Assembly (NCBI GenBank): GCA_963790575.1
Contig: CAWBPD010000012.1
Span: 620,001-684,000 of the forward strand
Direction: 5' to 3'
DNA: 64,000 nt
Origin: CAVTSA01 sp963790575
GTDB lineage: Bacteria > Chloroflexota > Dormibacteria > Dormibacterales > Dormibacteraceae
Shown here: piece after piece, positions 61,333 through 64,000 of the stretch
Position numbering within the stretch: position 1 is the stretch's first letter
Layout: each line of letters opens with the position of its first letter
Made by a program: the position numbers and the translations under genes
Notes under the pieces: model-generated
The model's input: the letters and a program-made list of their open reading frames with translations, nothing else
Told to the model about the DNA's origin: nothing
Databases searched by the model: none

Positions 61333-62595
61333 ATGTCGATCGCGGCGGGCTTGATCGTCCTCGCCACCATGGCGGGGGTGGTGGTCCGGCCGTTCGGTCG
61401 GGGTGAAGCCTGGTGGACGACCGCAGGCGCGCTGGTGGTGCTCGGCCTCGGTGCCGTGTCGCCACCGGCCGCCTGGCGCGCCCTCACGGATCAGGGCAAC
61501 GTGTTCCTGTTCCTGTTCGGGTTGATGTCCATCGCCGGCCTGGCGGATGCGGCGGGCTTCTTCGACCTCGCGGGCGCCGCTGCGGTCGCGATGGCCAGGG
61601 GCAGCGGCCGCGCCCTCCTGCTCTGCGTCTTCGGGGTGGGCGCGCTGGTCACCGCCTTCCTCTCCAACGACGCGACGGCGCTGATCCTGACCCCGGTCGT
61701 CTACGGGCTGGTCACGCGGCTCCGCCTTCGCCCTCTACCCTATCTCCTGGCCACCAGCTTCGTCGCCGACACCGCCTCGCTGTTGCTCCCGGTCTCGAAC
61801 CCGATCAACGTTCTGGTCGGGGCGCGCCTTCAGCTGTCCCTCGCGCTCTATCTGCGACACTTCCTGCTCGCGGCGGTGGTGGCGGTCCTGCTCAACGCGG
61901 CGATCTTCCTGGCTCTCTTCTGGCGGCGCCTGGATCGCGACTGCCCGCCCGACTGGCGGAAGCTACTCCGGCCGGCCGCCCCCGACCGCCGGCCCCTGAC
62001 GCTCACCGTGGCCGGACTTCTTGCGATCGCGATCGCCTACCTGGTCGCGGCCGCGACCGGCTTCCCGGTAGGCGTGGTGGCGGTCGGTGGCGCCGCGCTG
62101 CTGCTCCTGCTCGGCGGGTGGCGGCGGGACGCCATCTCTCGGGCCCGCGAGCACGTGAGCCTGATGGTCCTGGTCTACGTGGCCGGCCTCTTCGTCCTGG
62201 TCGCAGCCCTCGAGCAGGTGGGTCTGGTGGGCGAGTTCTCGCGATGGTTGAACGACCTGGTGCGGCCGGGACCGCCGGGGGTAGTCGCGGGCGCGCTGGC
62301 AGCCGCGATCGGCTCCAACGCCGTCAACAACGTCCCCGCCGCCACCTTCCTGGTCTCGGCCTCGAGCGGACTGCATCCTGCCGCGCAAGCGCCGTTTCTC
62401 GCCGGCACGCTGCTGGGCGCCGACCTCGGCCCTAACCTGACCCCGGTCGGCTCGCTTTCGACCATGCTCTGGCTGGTGGTCGTGCGCCGGCGCGGCATGC
62501 AGGTGTCCGCGCTCGACTACCTGAAGGTGGGGGCGGTCACCGCCCCACTGCTTCTGGTGGCCGCCGGCGGCCTGGTCGCTGCAAGCTATCGGTGA
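61333..62595 (+). CDS. ArsB/NhaD-type ion transporter
   Basis: 420 residues, about 11-12 transmembrane helices. FLSNDATALILTPVVYGLVTRL and ADTASLLLPVSNPINVLVG are in the first half, IGSNAVNNVPAATFLV and LGADLGPNLTPVGSLSTMLWLV in the second, the pair of motifs of ArsB arsenite/ion transporters. Without arsR or arsC nearby, arsenite export is only one possibility. Its stop overlaps the UspA start (GTGA). Confidence 0.85.
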   Translation: MSIAAGLIVLATMAGVVVRPFGRGEAWWTTAGALVVLGLGAVSPPAAWRALTDQGNVFLFLFGLMSIAGLADAAGFFDLAGAAAVAMARGSGRALLLCVFGVGALVTAFLSNDATALILTPVVYGLVTRLRLRPLPYLLATSFVADTASLLLPVSNPINVLVGARLQLSLALYLRHFLLAAVVAVLLNAAIFLALFWRRLDRDCPPDWRKLLRPAAPDRRPLTLTVAGLLAIAIAYLVAAATGFPVGVVAVGGAALLLLLGGWRRDAISRAREHVSLMVLVYVAGLFVLVAALEQVGLVGEFSRWLNDLVRPGPPGVVAGALAAAIGSNAVNNVPAATFLVSASSGLHPAAQAPFLAGTLLGADLGPNLTPVGSLSTMLWLVVVRRRGMQVSALDYLKVGAVTAPLLLVAAGGLVAASYR

Positions 62596-63071
62596 TGGCC
62601 GCTGGGCTGGTCGTGGTGGGCGTCGGCGAGACCAACCCGGAGTACGCCCTGCGCGGACTTCGGGAGGTATTGGGCGACCTTCCCCGGCCTCTGCTGCTCT
62701 GCCACGTCATCGACAACGGCGCCCGCGGCGAACTGGGACTGGCGCACGGGTTCGGCCCGCACCGGCGTCATCCCGGCCACCACGCGCGCGCCGTCGCCCA
62801 GGCGGAGCGGGACGCCGCCACCGCCATTCTCGCGGATGCTTCCCGAGGGGCGGCCGGCAGCGAGACGCGGGTCGAGGAGGGCGAGCCCGGCCGTGTTCTC
62901 TGCCGGGTGGCCGCGGAGAGCGGTGCCGGACTGCTCGTGGTGGGAGCCCGCAACGGCCCCGGACCGGACGCACCGGAACCTCATTCGATCGGCCACACCG
63001 CACGTTTCGTGGTCGACCACTCGCCGTGTCCGGTGCTTCTGGTCCGCCGCGGCCGCCCCCCGGTAGGCTGA
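62592..63071 (+). CDS. Universal stress protein (UspA) domain
   Basis: About 159 residues. VVVGVGETNPEYALRGL opens the fold; LLVVGARNGPGPDAPEPHSIGHTARFVVDHSPCPVLLVR ends it. The ATP-binding G-2x-G-9x-G(S/T) motif is altered (longer, GPGPDAPEP insert), so nucleotide binding is uncertain. Its GTG or the following ATG overlaps the transporter stop, so it may modulate that transporter. Confidence 0.8.
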   Translation: MMAAGLVVVGVGETNPEYALRGLREVLGDLPRPLLLCHVIDNGARGELGLAHGFGPHRRHPGHHARAVAQAERDAATAILADASRGAAGSETRVEEGEPGRVLCRVAAESGAGLLVVGARNGPGPDAPEPHSIGHTARFVVDHSPCPVLLVRRGRPPVG

Positions 63072-63080
63072 GCCATTCTG

Positions 63081-64000
63081 ATGGGAAGGCCTCTCGGGCA
63101 CGCCGTTGCTCCGGCCCGGATCGGCATGCTGGCGATCGGGGCCCGCCGTCCCCTCGTCAACCCCGCCGCCTTCCACTACGCCTCCGGGTCGATCTGGATG
63201 ACGACCTCGCGCCGCGCCGTCAAGGCACAGGTTTTGCGGCACTCGCCGGAAGCGGCGTTCCTGGTTGCGACCGGGCCCGAGAGCCTGCTTTTTCAAGGCC
63301 ATCTTGAGAGCTACGACCCGCTGTCGCTGAGCGGTCCCCTACGAGCGCTGCTGGGCGGCCCCAACCTGGGGTTCGCGGTGGCCGGGTACATGGTCCGTAA
63401 CGCCCCCTTCGTGGGTGGGTATGCGCTCGACCTCCGTTCCATGCCCGACGCCTGGTGGCCTCAGAACCGGGTGCTGCTGCGCCTTCGTGTGACCTGGGCC
63501 CGCACCGTCTCCGAGTCGGCGCCGCCGGCAGCCGGCCCCACCCCGATCCCCGGCGTGGTCGGTCGCGCGCTGGCTCAGGTGGCCGAGGCCTACGCCTGCT
63601 GGGCGGGCAGCCACGCGCCCAGTCTGGCCCCCGCCTGGTGGGCGCCTTCCGGCCCGGGTGAGCTCGCCGCCTGGCTGCCGCCCCGGGGTCTTTCCGGGCC
63701 GCCCGCCGCAGCCAGTGGCGCCCTCGTGATCGAGCACCACCACCCGTACCGCGCCTCGCGCATGACCGGGGTCACGCTGCACGGCCGGTTGGATCCCGAC
63801 ACCGGCGGGCAGAGCCGGCTGGCGGCGGCGATCGAGAAGCGCTACGGGGTGCGACCGGCGGGGGGCACGCTGCTGCGCCTGGAGCCCGATCGCGTCACCT
63901 CGTGGCGCGGTTTCGACATCTCGACCCGGCCCTACCCGCGTCCGGCGGACCAGCGGCGGGCCGGCGAGGAGGCGGCTGCGCAGGCCACCGGCGGGGAAGA
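63081..64000 (+). CDS. Pyridoxamine 5'-phosphate oxidase-like split-barrel protein (partial)
   Basis: The frame is open from ATG 63081 to the window end (306 codons). HYASGSIWMTTSRRAVKAQVLRHSPEAAFLV is typical of the flavin-binding split barrel of PNPOx-like proteins. The later part (VVGRALAQVAEAYACWAG, VIEHHHPYRASRMTGVTLHG) suggests a second domain that I cannot name. The C-terminus is cut off. Confidence 0.65.
   Translation, partial: MGRPLGHAVAPARIGMLAIGARRPLVNPAAFHYASGSIWMTTSRRAVKAQVLRHSPEAAFLVATGPESLLFQGHLESYDPLSLSGPLRALLGGPNLGFAVAGYMVRNAPFVGGYALDLRSMPDAWWPQNRVLLRLRVTWARTVSESAPPAAGPTPIPGVVGRALAQVAEAYACWAGSHAPSLAPAWWAPSGPGELAAWLPPRGLSGPPAAASGALVIEHHHPYRASRMTGVTLHGRLDPDTGGQSRLAAAIEKRYGVRPAGGTLLRLEPDRVTSWRGFDISTRPYPRPADQRRAGEEAAAQATGGE

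Overview
This is a high-GC (about 70% by eye), gene-dense stretch of a bacterial chromosome with many GTG starts. The gene set includes an aerobic form I CO dehydrogenase, polyphosphate metabolism, a high-affinity phosphate system with PhoB/PhoR-type control, several M20 amidohydrolases and peptide uptake. Together with many apparently leaderless promoters this fits an aerobic soil heterotroph that scavenges trace gases, for example Actinomycetota, Chloroflexota or Dormibacterota. No rRNA or other phylogenetic marker is present, so the phylum stays open. I saw no tRNA, rRNA, CRISPR array, prophage or transposase gene.

Layout. 0-0.5 kb: start of a GH2 glycosidase (minus, cut by the window edge). 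0.6-6.2 kb: beta-carbonic anhydrase, then coxM-coxS-coxL and an XdhC/CoxF-like maturation factor fused to a YHS domain. 6.3-7.5 kb: membrane-anchored protein with a paralogue at 45.0 kb. 7.5-12.7 kb (minus): SWIM protein, SNF2 helicase, M20 peptidase. 12.9-15.6 kb (minus): phoB, phoU and a PhoR-like kinase. 15.7-18.6 kb: M20D amidohydrolase, aldo/keto reductase, YbaK deacylase. 19.0-23.0 kb: ppk1, CYTH-CHAD protein, NUDIX hydrolase. 23.1-28.9 kb: pstBSCA, facing a PiT permease and its DUF47 partner. 29.0-32.5 kb: ferritin-like/VIT1 metal exporter, nicotinate phosphoribosyltransferase and NrtR. 32.5-36.0 kb: an SDR without its catalytic residues and an ABC-2 exporter. 36.1-40.1 kb: a frameshifted FAD oxidoreductase, nitrobindin, cupin, and a decayed patch (TauE and TetR remnants around an ABM protein). 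40.1-46.2 kb: M20D, membrane protein, a tandem repeat array, class III aminotransferase, SDR. 46.2-51.6 kb: a peptide ABC transporter. 51.7-58.8 kb: small leaderless gene, M20 peptidase, BCP peroxiredoxin, P1 peptidase, MarR/Tam pair, HEPN/nucleotidyltransferase-like pair, pruA. 58.8-64 kb: lipoprotein, RDD protein, SRPBCC, ArsB-type transporter, UspA and a partial flavin-binding-type protein.

How the genes work together. From 12.8 to 28.9 kb lies one phosphate block: sensing (phoR, phoU, phoB), uptake (pst, PiT) and storage (ppk1, CHAD). Matching 11-bp-phased CTTAACCT repeats sit in front of phoU and of pstB. The cox genes would supply electrons from CO, with carbonic anhydrase beside them. 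NAPRTase and NrtR form an NAD salvage pair.

The most unusual feature is a set of short palindromic elements at gene 3' ends and operon junctions. Nine copies have exactly the same 62-bp geometry (two 16-bp arms around a 30-bp linker) although their arm sequences differ. A second, 34-bp hairpin family occurs at operon junctions, once nested inside itself. Where an insert of either kind, or another insert, separates two co-directional genes between two RTGA stop/start overlaps, the insert is almost always an open mini-gene whose start overlaps the upstream stop and whose stop overlaps the downstream start. I found nine such mini-ORFs and one exception. This looks like a way of accommodating inserted hairpins without breaking translational coupling, and I do not know it as a described system.
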